DNA of 10,595 nucleotides from assembly GCA_041484845.1 (NCBI GenBank), contig JBGPIK010000229.1, forward strand, positions 1 through 10,595, given 5' to 3'. The notes under the pieces are model-generated. The model searched no databases and was not told where the DNA came from. It saw nothing but the letters and a program-made list of their open reading frames with translations. Below are positions 1-6,218 of the stretch, in pieces. Both the position numbers and the translations under genes were made by a program. Numbering within the stretch: position 1 is the stretch's first letter; each line of letters opens with the position of its first letter. This DNA comes from JBGPIK01 sp041484845 (lineage in GTDB: Bacteria; Desulfobacterota; Binatia; UBA9968).

Positions 1-30
1 CCCGCAGCTTGCTGCGTAATGAGCTATTCC
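1..30. repeat. Palindromic repeat unit, copy A
   Basis: The segment opens with a GC-rich palindrome: CGCAGC (3-8) pairs with GCTGCG (11-16) around TT. The palindrome and the bases after it (TAATGAGCTATTCC) resemble the unit at 207-238, so the two look like diverged direct copies of one dispersed repeat. Its left edge may lie outside the window. No protein is encoded. Confidence 0.55.
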
Positions 31-45
31 AGACCTCTAAGAGTC

Positions 46-170
46 CGTCATTCCCGAATGCTTCTATCGAGAATCCAGGCGAGACCGAACCTGGACCCCC
101 GACCCATTCGACGTAGCTCAGGGTCGTGGTGAGCACAGTCGAACCACGATTAAAACATTCGGGGGTGACG
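46..170. repeat. Cruciform-forming repeat element with 15-bp terminal inverted repeats
   Basis: CGTCATTCCCGAATG (46-60) is matched as an inverted repeat, 13 of 15 bases, by CATTCGGGGGTGACG (156-170). Inside lie two more perfect hairpins: TCCAGG (74-79) with CCTGGA (90-95), and a second structure spanning 107-149. The whole unit can fold as a three-way junction. It carries no reading frame of interest, so it resembles a non-autonomous, REP- or MITE-like dispersed element. The CGTCATTCCCGAATG type of end is familiar from repeat families in environmental genomes; its copy number here cannot be known from one window. Confidence 0.65.
107..143. repeat. TTCGAC...GCTCAGG...GTCGAA hairpin nested in the larger repeat
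   Basis: TTCGAC (107-112) pairs with GTCGAA (138-143), and GCTCA (116-120) pairs with TGAGC (130-134), leaving a symmetric 3-nt internal loop and a 9-nt apical loop. This resembles the common dispersed 'TTCGAC-aag-CTCAGG' repeats of many proteobacterial-like genomes. An alternative stem, TCGTGGT (124-130) with ACCACGA (143-149), overlaps it and excludes part of the first fold. Its position between the arms of the 46-170 unit suggests insertion of one repeat into another. Confidence 0.55.
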
Positions 171-206
171 CTGTTGGGATAAAATCTCACCGCTATGTTC
201 TGATAC

Positions 207-238
207 CCCGTCAGCTTGCTGCGGGATAGTTCATTTCC
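207..238. repeat. Palindromic repeat unit, copy B
   Basis: CCCG (207-210) pairs with CGGG (222-225), and CAGC (212-215) with GCTG (218-221), with one bulged T. The following bases GGATAGTTCATTTCC parallel those after the copy at 1-30. Together the two copies flank the 46-170 element. Confidence 0.5.
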
Positions 239-582
239 GCTAAGTCCAGCCTATCGGGACCAGGTTCATCCATTTTTTCATTTCAACCTCATTCTTTCAA
301 GTCAAGATCCTTGATCCACTTCCGGCGAATTGTCCTACAAGCTGACGTCTTCCGAGAAAAACGTCACTCGACTTAGAACATCTTAAAGGAAAACCGTTAC
401 CCGCCCGAAGCGTGCACAATCTCCCATCACACCGTCGGCGCTGTCAACACCCCGTATTCGGTATTAGAAGCACGCGGTTTCCACCAACTATCAATAGCTG
501 GACCACAAGCGGAAGTTTCTGCTATTAGTTTTCGGGACTGCGATCTTCGTTGAGCGAGCGAAGGCTACTTTCCGGAGGCACA
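239..582. other. Non-coding leader upstream of the binding-protein gene
   Basis: I see no convincing gene here in either strand. The one regular structure is TGACGT (343-348) facing ACGTCA (361-366) across 12 bases. That is the geometry of a dimeric regulator site, but 6-bp arms can occur by chance. I could not find a convincing sigma-70 promoter. The transcription start of the four-gene cluster most likely lies in this stretch. Confidence 0.4.
574..578 (+). promoter_or_regulatory. Ribosome binding site fixing the start of the first binding protein
   Basis: GGAGG lies four bases before the ATG at 583. It decides between this ATG and an in-frame TTG at 550. Initiation at 583 also leaves a normal short, positively charged signal-peptide N-region. 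Confidence 0.7.
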
Positions 583-1605
583 ATGACAGGGAATGTAAAA
601 TCGACGAGAATCTTCGGCTTGGTATGTCTTCTTAGCTTTTTTTGCCGCATCTCATCGGCAATCGGTGCTGAAGGAAGCGTGTCCCCTGCTGAGCGCATAC
701 GCCTCAGCTATACGTCCATTACGCCTTCAGGCGCTCCGCTTTGGCTCCCCTATGAGCTTGGTCTTTTCAAAGAAGAGGGTCTCAATGCGGAGCTGATTTA
801 TGTCAATTCAGCAACGCGAGCTCTATCGGCGCTATTCGCAGGCCAGACTCAATTTACCACCGGCGGTGTCAGTACAACCGTTCAGGCTTTTATGAGTGGC
901 GGAGACCCTGTGGCGATTGCAGGAACCGTCAATAAAATGAACGTTTCAATTTTTAGCGTACCTGAAGTGCAGTCACCCTCAGCACTCAAGGGAAAGAAGC
1001 TAGGAATTACACGCCTGGGCGGCCTGTACGATTTCGCGGCCAACTACGCTTTAAAGAAATGGGGGCTCGCCGCCGGAAAGGACGTAGTGTTGATTCAGAT
1101 CGGCGAGGTTCCGGCTATCATGGCGGCACTGGAAAGTCGCGCCATTCACGCGGCGGTGCTCACGACTCCCTTTACCATTCTAGCGGCCCAAAAGGGCTAT
1201 CATGAGCTTATCGATTTATCCAAATCCGATCTCGAATTTCAGAACACCACGATACTTTCGACCCGGTCGCTCATTAAGAAATCGCCTGACACGTTTCGAA
1301 AATTCATGCGCGCCTATAGCAAGGGCTTGGCCGCTTACCATACACAAAAAGACGCCACTCTCAGGGTGATGGCAAAATACATCAAGGGGATCGATCCCTA
1401 TCTGCTGGAAAAGAGCTACGAAGCATACCGAGAATGGATACCGAAGATTCCTTACGTCAATCATGCCGGAATGGAAACCGCCATCCATTTGACTCTCGGC
1501 AATGACCAGACGAAGAAAATCAAGCTCGATGATATCCTCGACGAAAGTTTCGTGACAGAGTTGAACAAGACCGGATTCTATAACCAACTCTACAGGAGTT
1601 ATTAG
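583..1605 (+). CDS. Periplasmic substrate-binding protein, NMT1/THI5-like (ABC transporter type)
   Basis: The 340-residue product is a probable periplasmic ligand-binding subunit of an ABC importer. An N-terminal Sec signal (basic residues to about 9, hydrophobic core about 10-20) likely ends near SSAIGA around residues 24-29; SFFC is not a good lipobox. The mature protein has the two-lobed SsuA/TauA/NMT1 pattern: an opening strand (IRLSYTSITPSGAPLWL, about 39-55), a GLFKEEGLNAELIY segment near 60-73, an interlobe LKGKKLGITRLGG at about 135-147, and a second-lobe AAVLTTPF near 190-197. The length is normal for the family. I chose ATG 583 over TTG 550 for its GGAGG site and cleaner signal peptide. 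It ends three bases before the next start, so it is co-transcribed with the OCD-family gene. The ligand is unknown; related proteins bind thiamine precursors, sulfonates, nitrate or aromatics, and sequence alone does not choose. No permease or ATPase is adjacent. Confidence 0.9.
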   Translation: MTGNVKSTRIFGLVCLLSFFCRISSAIGAEGSVSPAERIRLSYTSITPSGAPLWLPYELGLFKEEGLNAELIYVNSATRALSALFAGQTQFTTGGVSTTVQAFMSGGDPVAIAGTVNKMNVSIFSVPEVQSPSALKGKKLGITRLGGLYDFAANYALKKWGLAAGKDVVLIQIGEVPAIMAALESRAIHAAVLTTPFTILAAQKGYHELIDLSKSDLEFQNTTILSTRSLIKKSPDTFRKFMRAYSKGLAAYHTQKDATLRVMAKYIKGIDPYLLEKSYEAYREWIPKIPYVNHAGMETAIHLTLGNDQTKKIKLDDILDESFVTELNKTGFYNQLYRSY

Positions 1606-1608
1606 GCT

Positions 1609-2685
1609 ATGACGTGGCTTCTCAATAATGATGATGTCGCTCAGGTGCTCACCATCGATGATTGCCTGGAAGTGCTAGAGGATACATTTCGGGATTATGC
1701 GCAAGGTAAGGCCGTAAACCGGCCGCGCGCGCATAATTATGCCCCCATCGGGGAATCCCCGCAGACGTGGTACATGCTTAAGACCATGGATGCCGTCGTT
1801 CCCCGCTATGGGATCGGCGGCATACGTTTGACTTCCGACATCGTCATCGAACGTGAGGTCGATGGAAGACTCCGGCGCGAAAAACCGGGACTCGCACCCG
1901 GGGGACGGTGGACCGAACTCTTGCTTCTTTTTAGCACCAAGACGGGGGAACTCCTTTCAATCGTGCACGGCGGTTTTTTGCAACGCTTACGGGTGGGGGC
2001 CACCAGCGCGCTATGCGCAAAGTATGTAGCTCAATCCGGCGCTAAGACGGTTGCCCTGATCGGAACGGGAGGATTGGCCGGACCCCATCTTGAGGCTTTG
2101 AATTGCATTTACACTTTAGATGAGGTCAAAGTTTACAGTCCGTCTGAGGAGCACCGACGAAGCTTTGTGGAAAATTGGCGCGCCAAGCTCAATCTGCGCA
2201 TCCAAGCTGTAGACACTCCTCACGCGGCAATTGAAGATAGTCAAATCGTCTCCCTCATCACCAATTCGCTAAGCCCCGTATTGGAAGGAGATTGGTTAAG
2301 ACCGGGAATGCATGTTAACTCCGTTCAACGCGGCGAGCTTGATCGTCGCACCATTGAGCGGAGCGATTTTATTGTCATACGGAGTCGCGATCGGGACACT
2401 CACTGGTATATGGGGCCGCGAGTCCCCGAGGAAGTGAAATTCGATCAGAGCGAAGACCCGGCGCTGACGCCGAAAATGCGCACGCTCGGAGGGATTATTG
2501 CCGGAGTAGAAGAGGGCCGGAGCCGAAATGACCAAATTACCTTGTTTAGCGGCAGCGGCTTGGGAAGCGCCGGGCTGGGCATTCAACTTCTAAGCGTCGC
2601 TGCGCGTGCTTATGAAAAAGCGAGACTGCGCGGGCTCGGCAGAGAGTTGCCCAGTGAGTGGTTCAGTCAAGAGATTCATACGTAA
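1609..2685 (+). CDS. Ornithine cyclodeaminase/mu-crystallin family protein (copy 1)
   Basis: The 358-residue product is a cytoplasmic NAD(P)-binding member of the OCD/mu-crystallin family, which includes ornithine cyclodeaminase, alanine dehydrogenase, ketimine reductase and opine-type enzymes. Visible landmarks are NRPR at 37-40, Lys58 in LKTM (position of the substrate-carboxylate Lys), QRLRVGAT at 125-132 with Arg128 matching the conserved Arg, and a Rossmann loop IGTGGLAG at 151-158. After HVNSV (235-239) the usual segment of the form GADxPGKxEL is about five residues shorter, reading QRGELD. The Asp that assists catalysis in ornithine cyclodeaminase is therefore absent or relocated. The dinucleotide loop also has Leu156 where Gln is common. 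AGGAG (1594-1598) inside the end of the upstream gene serves as ribosome site, and only three bases separate the genes. A true ornithine cyclodeaminase role is unlikely; the substrate is unknown. Confidence 0.88.
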   Translation: MTWLLNNDDVAQVLTIDDCLEVLEDTFRDYAQGKAVNRPRAHNYAPIGESPQTWYMLKTMDAVVPRYGIGGIRLTSDIVIEREVDGRLRREKPGLAPGGRWTELLLLFSTKTGELLSIVHGGFLQRLRVGATSALCAKYVAQSGAKTVALIGTGGLAGPHLEALNCIYTLDEVKVYSPSEEHRRSFVENWRAKLNLRIQAVDTPHAAIEDSQIVSLITNSLSPVLEGDWLRPGMHVNSVQRGELDRRTIERSDFIVIRSRDRDTHWYMGPRVPEEVKFDQSEDPALTPKMRTLGGIIAGVEEGRSRNDQITLFSGSGLGSAGLGIQLLSVAARAYEKARLRGLGRELPSEWFSQEIHT

Positions 2686-2816
2686 GCTGTTGATATCCAC
2701 GCATTGGCCAATAATGCCGGCGGCTCAGACGACAATGCATCTTCACCTGGCGGACCTATCGGATTGTCGCAATGAGCACACAGGTTTACTAGTTTCCACT
2801 ACGAACGGAGACAAAA
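2686..2816 (+). promoter_or_regulatory. Gap between the two OCD genes, with a 10-bp palindrome
   Basis: This 131-base gap is much longer than the other junctions of the cluster (3 and 19 bases). It contains the perfect palindrome ATTGGCCAAT at 2703-2712. The ribosome site GGAG (2807-2810) lies six bases before the next ATG. The gap could hold an internal promoter or simply mark where two gene pairs were joined; no clear terminator or promoter was found. Confidence 0.3.
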
Positions 2817-3887
2817 ATGACATTGGCCATTACCAATGAAGAAGCGCAAAACCTTTTGTCGATGAACGATTGTCTGTCAGCCCTCGAATTGGCTTACAAA
2901 GAGCTCGCAGCGGGCATCGCTGTTAATCGGCCTCGTTCTGACATTCACACGAGCACGCCCATTCCTGCACAAACCTTCCGGTTTAAAAGCATGGAGGGCG
3001 TGGTTCCTGGACTCGGAGTTACCGCTCTTCGAGTGAATTCAGACATCGTTAGCTGGCCGATCATCGAAGGGAAGCAACGCCAGATAAAAGTCATGGCTGC
3101 GCCGGGAAACACTCAGTGTGCCTTCATCATGCTTTTCAAAAACGAAACCGGGGAACTTCTCTCCATCATCCACGACAGCTATGTTCAGCGCATGCGGGTC
3201 GGAGCGGCCAATGGACTCGCAGCGAAGTACTTGGCGCGAAAAGATGCGAACAGTATCGGGCTCATAGGCTCGGGGTGGCAGGCGGGCGCGCAACTCATGG
3301 CCATGTGCGCGGTGCGGCCGATACGCTCCATCAAAGTTTATAGTCCGAATGCGGAGCACTGCGCTGTGTTTGCGCGCGAGATGACGGAGACACTCGATAT
3401 ACCAGTAAGACCGGTTTCGTCCGGTGTGGAAGCAGTGGAAGGAACGGACATCATGGCCGCGGCGACTAGCTCTATGGTGCCGGTCTTATTTGGTGATTGG
3501 CTGAAAGCTGGAGTTCACGTGAGCGGAATCAAACGTTTTGAGGTTGATGATGCCGTGTTTAAATCGAGCGACCTCACCGTGGTTCACGCAAAAGAGGGGA
3601 AAGGTCCCAACTACGCGTCAAGTAACGCACCAAAAAACGACATTCCCTACATGAAGGGCGATCCCTTCGATATTCAGGGAATGAATCGGATGCCGGAATT
3701 AGCTGAGGTGATTTCGGGCAGACATCCAGGAAGAGAAAACCGCGAGCAGATCACTTTTTTTATGAATAATATCGGTATTGGAATTCAGTTCGCGGCCTCG
3801 GCTTTGGTCGTTTATCAGCGGGCACTGGAATGTGGCATAGGGAGACAAATCCCGTCGGACATTTTCCTACAGACCTGGCATTCCTAA
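2817..3887 (+). CDS. Ornithine cyclodeaminase/mu-crystallin family protein (copy 2)
   Basis: The 356-residue product is a paralogue of the protein at 1609-2685, aligning end to end. It keeps NRPR (37-40), Lys57 in FKSMEG, QRMRVGA (124-130) with Arg127, and a canonical Rossmann loop GSGWQA at 151-156, where copy 1 has GTGGLA. Like copy 1 it has a shortened segment after HVSGI, reading KRFEVDD (239-245), without the D-x-PGK stretch expected in ornithine cyclodeaminase or archaeal alanine dehydrogenase. The C-terminal helix region (IGIGIQFAASALVVYQRAL) is typical of the family. The ATG has a GGAG six bases upstream. It is followed after 19 bases by the second binding protein, mirroring the first pair. 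A cytoplasmic imine or amino-acid oxidoreductase or deaminase role is plausible; the substrate is not predictable. A heterodimer of copies 1 and 2 is possible, since the family forms dimers, but this is inference. Confidence 0.88.
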   Translation: MTLAITNEEAQNLLSMNDCLSALELAYKELAAGIAVNRPRSDIHTSTPIPAQTFRFKSMEGVVPGLGVTALRVNSDIVSWPIIEGKQRQIKVMAAPGNTQCAFIMLFKNETGELLSIIHDSYVQRMRVGAANGLAAKYLARKDANSIGLIGSGWQAGAQLMAMCAVRPIRSIKVYSPNAEHCAVFAREMTETLDIPVRPVSSGVEAVEGTDIMAAATSSMVPVLFGDWLKAGVHVSGIKRFEVDDAVFKSSDLTVVHAKEGKGPNYASSNAPKNDIPYMKGDPFDIQGMNRMPELAEVISGRHPGRENREQITFFMNNIGIGIQFAASALVVYQRALECGIGRQIPSDIFLQTWHS

Positions 3888-3896
3888 TGAGAAATT

Positions 3897-3900
3897 GAGG
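3897..3900 (+). promoter_or_regulatory. Ribosome binding site fixing the start of the second binding protein
   Basis: GAGG lies six bases before the ATG at 3907. It argues for that ATG over the in-frame TTG at 3895, which overlaps this site. Confidence 0.65.
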
Positions 3901-3906
3901 CACTCC

Positions 3907-4923
3907 ATGATTCGAACCGCACGAATAACCGCAGCGCTCACCTTGCTGCACATTCTCTTTTGTTATTTCTCGGGCATTGCCTCGGCGCAGTCGCAAGATA
4001 GGATCATCATTGGTTACTCGGCAATCAGCCCTTTCCAGGTCATTGTCAAAGTGGCCGAGGACTCGGGGATATTCGGCAGAAATGGCCTAGAAACAAAGCT
4101 CGTCTTTATCGAAGGTGGCTCCAGGGGAGCCCAAGCCCTTTTGGCTGGAGAAGTGCCTTTTGTCGTGTCGGATGGGGCCAGCGCGGTTACGAGCCGCCTC
4201 GCCGGCGCCGATACAACGATCATAGTCGGCCTTGTTAACACCTTTCCCTATATGCTCGTCAGTACGCCTGATATCAAGGAGGTAGGAGATCTCAAAGGGA
4301 AGAAAGTCGCGATCAGTCGGTTCGGCAGTGCCACCGATATCGCAACCCGTTTCGCGCTGCGAAAAGTTGGCCTCAATGCCGATCGAGACGTCGCAATGCT
4401 GCAGATCGGCGCGCAGAACGCCCGCTTTGCAGCCCTGAAAGCCGGCAGTGTTCAGGCGGCCGTTATCACTCCCCCGTTTACACTTACAGCGCGAAAACTG
4501 GGTTTCAAAAGTCTGCTCAACATGGTTGACCTGAATCTTCCCACCGTGCAGTCTGCGGTTCTTACGACCGATTCCGTAATCCGCCGCAATCCGGAGCTTG
4601 CGATGAAAGTCGTTAAATCGTTTATCGATGCCATTCACTTTTACAGAACACAGAAAAAAGAGTCGATCAGGATCCTCAAAAAATTCCTTGGATACACCAG
4701 CGACGAAGAGGTCGAAGAAGCGTACAACGAAGCAGGACTAAAGCTCGTACCGATTAAACCTTACCCGACGCTCGAAGGCATCCAGCTCATTTTACAGACG
4801 CTGGAACAAAATAATCCGAAGGCAAAGAACCGAAGAGCGGAAGAGTTTGTGAACGTATCTTTCCTGGAAAAGCTCGACAAAAGCGGCTACATCGATCAAC
4901 TGTATGCAAAAGCTAGTAAATAA
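3907..4923 (+). CDS. Periplasmic substrate-binding protein, NMT1/THI5-like (second copy)
   Basis: The 338-residue product is a second probable periplasmic binding protein, paralogous to the one at 583-1605. It has a clear Sec signal: basic start, hydrophobic core about 8-23, and a cleavage site SGIASA|QS near residue 27. Shared landmarks are IIIGYSAISPFQ (about 33-44), GIFGRNGLETKLVFIEGG (about 54-71), the interlobe LKGKKVAISRFG (129-140), LQIGAQNARFAALKAG in lobe two, and AAVITPPF. The C-terminal region ends with a YIDQLYAK motif like the YNQLYRSY end of its paralogue. The start at 3907 is set by GAGG six bases upstream. It follows the second OCD gene by 19 bases and is last in the cluster. 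The two binding proteins differ enough to suggest different ligands or affinities. No transporter subunits adjoin, so it may share a distant permease or work with a sensor. Confidence 0.9.
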   Translation: MIRTARITAALTLLHILFCYFSGIASAQSQDRIIIGYSAISPFQVIVKVAEDSGIFGRNGLETKLVFIEGGSRGAQALLAGEVPFVVSDGASAVTSRLAGADTTIIVGLVNTFPYMLVSTPDIKEVGDLKGKKVAISRFGSATDIATRFALRKVGLNADRDVAMLQIGAQNARFAALKAGSVQAAVITPPFTLTARKLGFKSLLNMVDLNLPTVQSAVLTTDSVIRRNPELAMKVVKSFIDAIHFYRTQKKESIRILKKFLGYTSDEEVEEAYNEAGLKLVPIKPYPTLEGIQLILQTLEQNNPKAKNRRAEEFVNVSFLEKLDKSGYIDQLYAKASK

Positions 4924-4995
4924 TCCGCTCTTGATCATTAACACTTTTATTACGCATTGGCTCAGTAGGCCAGCGGATTTGTCCGTTGCCGCGGA

Positions 4996-5638
4996 CTAAC
5001 TAAAGATCTTGGATTTTTGGCGTTGCGAATCTGATGCTAGCTCATTGATATGATTGCATCCGTGCTCAAATTCCATTCTCACCCTTCGGCCGCGCCGGGT
5101 CATCTCTCGCTCGTACTCCAGCAGAGCTGACAGCTTAAACGGTTCCTCCTGGAGCGTAAGCGGGTTCCACAGCGAGCGTGCCAGGTTCGCAAGTGCGCCA
5201 CCATAGACATGAAGCGCGAACAGCGCCGCTGTTACCGGCGGAACACAAACGCTGTCTACTATCACCCGCCCGATCAAGTAGAACTCCACAACCATACGCA
5301 CCGCCAGCGGCAACATGCTCCAGAGCAGCACGCGCCGTGGAGACGCTGATAAACGTCTCACCCACATCCCGAGGCCCGCTTTGCCGGTGGTATGCCGCGG
5401 GAGTCATGATGCGCGCCATCCCCACTGCGGCCAGCGCGATGGCCAGCAGGTGTAGACGCTGCTCGGCCGGGCTGAGCTTTTGGGCGAAGCTCGGGTTAAA
5501 CACGGCGATCAGCTGGAAGCCGAATAAGGCCTGGATACCCGGCACCACCATGCGGCATTCCTCCAGGAGGAATTGGAACGCCTTGGATAGTGGCAGCTCT
5601 TCCCGTTCCTCGTGACCAGGCTGTTCCTTGTCCGCCAT
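4996..5638 (-). pseudogene. Frameshifted four-helix membrane protein resembling DUF6328
   Basis: On the minus strand, one frame from ATG 5638 gives MADKEQPGHEEREELPLSKA followed by a helix MVVPGIQALFGFQLIAVF and a second helix ending MTPAAYHR. This pattern fits DUF6328, a family of small membrane proteins of unknown function. After GETFISVST this frame runs into sequence without hydrophobic character. The next frame resumes with RVLLWSMLPLAVRMVVEFYL and a fourth helix VPPVTAALFALHVYGGAL, ending at 4996. Skipping one base near 5330-5350 joins them into about 213 residues with four membrane segments. An in-frame TTG at 5740 could extend the N-terminus, but ATG 5638 gives the cleaner start. The gene is convergent with the binding-protein cluster, with stops about 72 bases apart. 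Either the gene is inactivated or the base is a sequencing or assembly error. Confidence 0.65.
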
Positions 5639-5810
5639 GCCCGTTCCGACAAAGAGCTTAAGAGTGATGACACCACCTACTGTCACCCACGTTCCCAACG
5701 CGTATATTGCCACGCCTTTGCCACCTCGACGATTTAACAAAGCTGTCGCCTGAAGCGGCCTGGGGGTGTTAATTCTTTAGGCTATTCAGGGTTTCCTGTG
5801 AAGAAGGATT

Positions 5811-5950
5811 CACCACAGAGACCCAGCGCGGCAGAGCCGCAACGAAAAAAGAAAATGAGATTTAACCACAGAGACGCGGAGTTCGCTGAGTTCGGAGCAT
5901 TTTTATGAAAACATGATTTTCTCTGCGCTCTCTGCGCCTCGGCGGTGCAA
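5811..5950. repeat. Compound 'CCACAGAGAC / CTCTGCGCC' dispersed repeat
   Basis: ACCACAGAGAC occurs twice (5812-5822 and 5865-5875). The second copy starts an arm running to about 5897. After an AT-rich spacer (5898-5920) a partly complementary arm CTCTGCGCTCTCTGCGCCTC continues to 5948. This matches the form of a dispersed inverted repeat seen in many environmental genomes, where CCACAGAGACACAGAG-like and CTCTGCGCCTCTGTGG-like ends face each other. The first half-copy at 5811-5830 suggests two insertions or a partial duplication. Confidence 0.6.
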
Positions 5951-6074
5951 TCTCCGAGCCCTGCTTCACACAGAAGCCTGAAGACCCATTCTTTAAAGGC
6001 GCCCTACTTCGGTATGCCCTCAACCAGCCAAACTCAAAACCCCTTTATCAACACAAAACCAACCCAGGCCAAAC

Positions 6075-6086
6075 GTCAACGTTGAC
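6075..6086. promoter_or_regulatory. Perfect 12-bp palindrome upstream of the sensor kinase
   Basis: GTCAACGTTGAC is a perfect inverted repeat without spacer, 132 bases before the kinase start. Its place in the region expected to hold the kinase promoter makes a dimeric regulator site possible. Which regulator would bind is unknown; autoregulation by the adjoining response regulator is only one option. Confidence 0.35.
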
Positions 6087-6218
6087 AGCCTCTTTGAAGC
6101 TGTGAAATAACTCCAACTAATTGACGGCTCTTGAAGCGGCTTTTGGATTTCTCGGTTTTTTACGATAGGAATAGAGTCTCCGTAAACGAGCTATTAACTC
6201 AGCCAGGTTTCTCCGGTT

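Larger units (their letters stand above)
5639..6218. other. Non-coding region between divergent genes, repeat-bearing
   Basis: No convincing gene is seen between the minus-strand membrane protein and the kinase gene. The stretch holds a compound 'CCACAGAGAC' repeat (5811-5950), then an A/C-rich tract with no recognised features (about 6000-6070), then a 12-bp palindrome (6075-6086). TTGACG at 6121-6126 resembles a -35 box, but no good -10 box lies at the right spacing. The kinase promoter should lie here. Confidence 0.5.

Noticed and set aside
1..250. CRISPR array or insertion sequence end
   Set aside because: The repeat units differ in sequence and spacing, there are no regular spacers, and no transposase reading frame is visible.
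2606..2839. Plus-strand frame bridging the two OCD genes
   Set aside because: It overlaps both genes out of frame, has no family features, and the sequence inside the OCD gene is better explained by that gene.
1609..3887. Naming the two enzymes as ornithine cyclodeaminase (arcB/ocd)
   Set aside because: Both lack the GADxPGK-type segment with the catalytic Asp, so a specific name would overstate the evidence.
4087..4638. Long minus-strand open frame opposite the second binding protein
   Set aside because: It is antisense to a gene with clear family motifs, and its translation shows no recognisable domain or signal; it is a shadow frame.
4924..4996. Hairpin GTCCG (4981-4985) / CGGAC (4992-4996) as a bidirectional terminator between convergent genes
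   Set aside because: The stem is only 5 bp, no T-run follows on either strand, and it overlaps the minus-strand stop codon; too weak to annotate.
5178..5615. Plus-strand open frame opposite the membrane protein
   Set aside because: The translation is Arg/Ser/Pro-rich with no coherent helices, whereas the minus strand encodes four membrane segments that fit a known family pattern.
6121..6166. TTGACG ... TACGAT as a sigma-70 promoter for the kinase
   Set aside because: The boxes are 34 bases apart, far from the usual 16-18, and no better -10 box is present at the right spacing.
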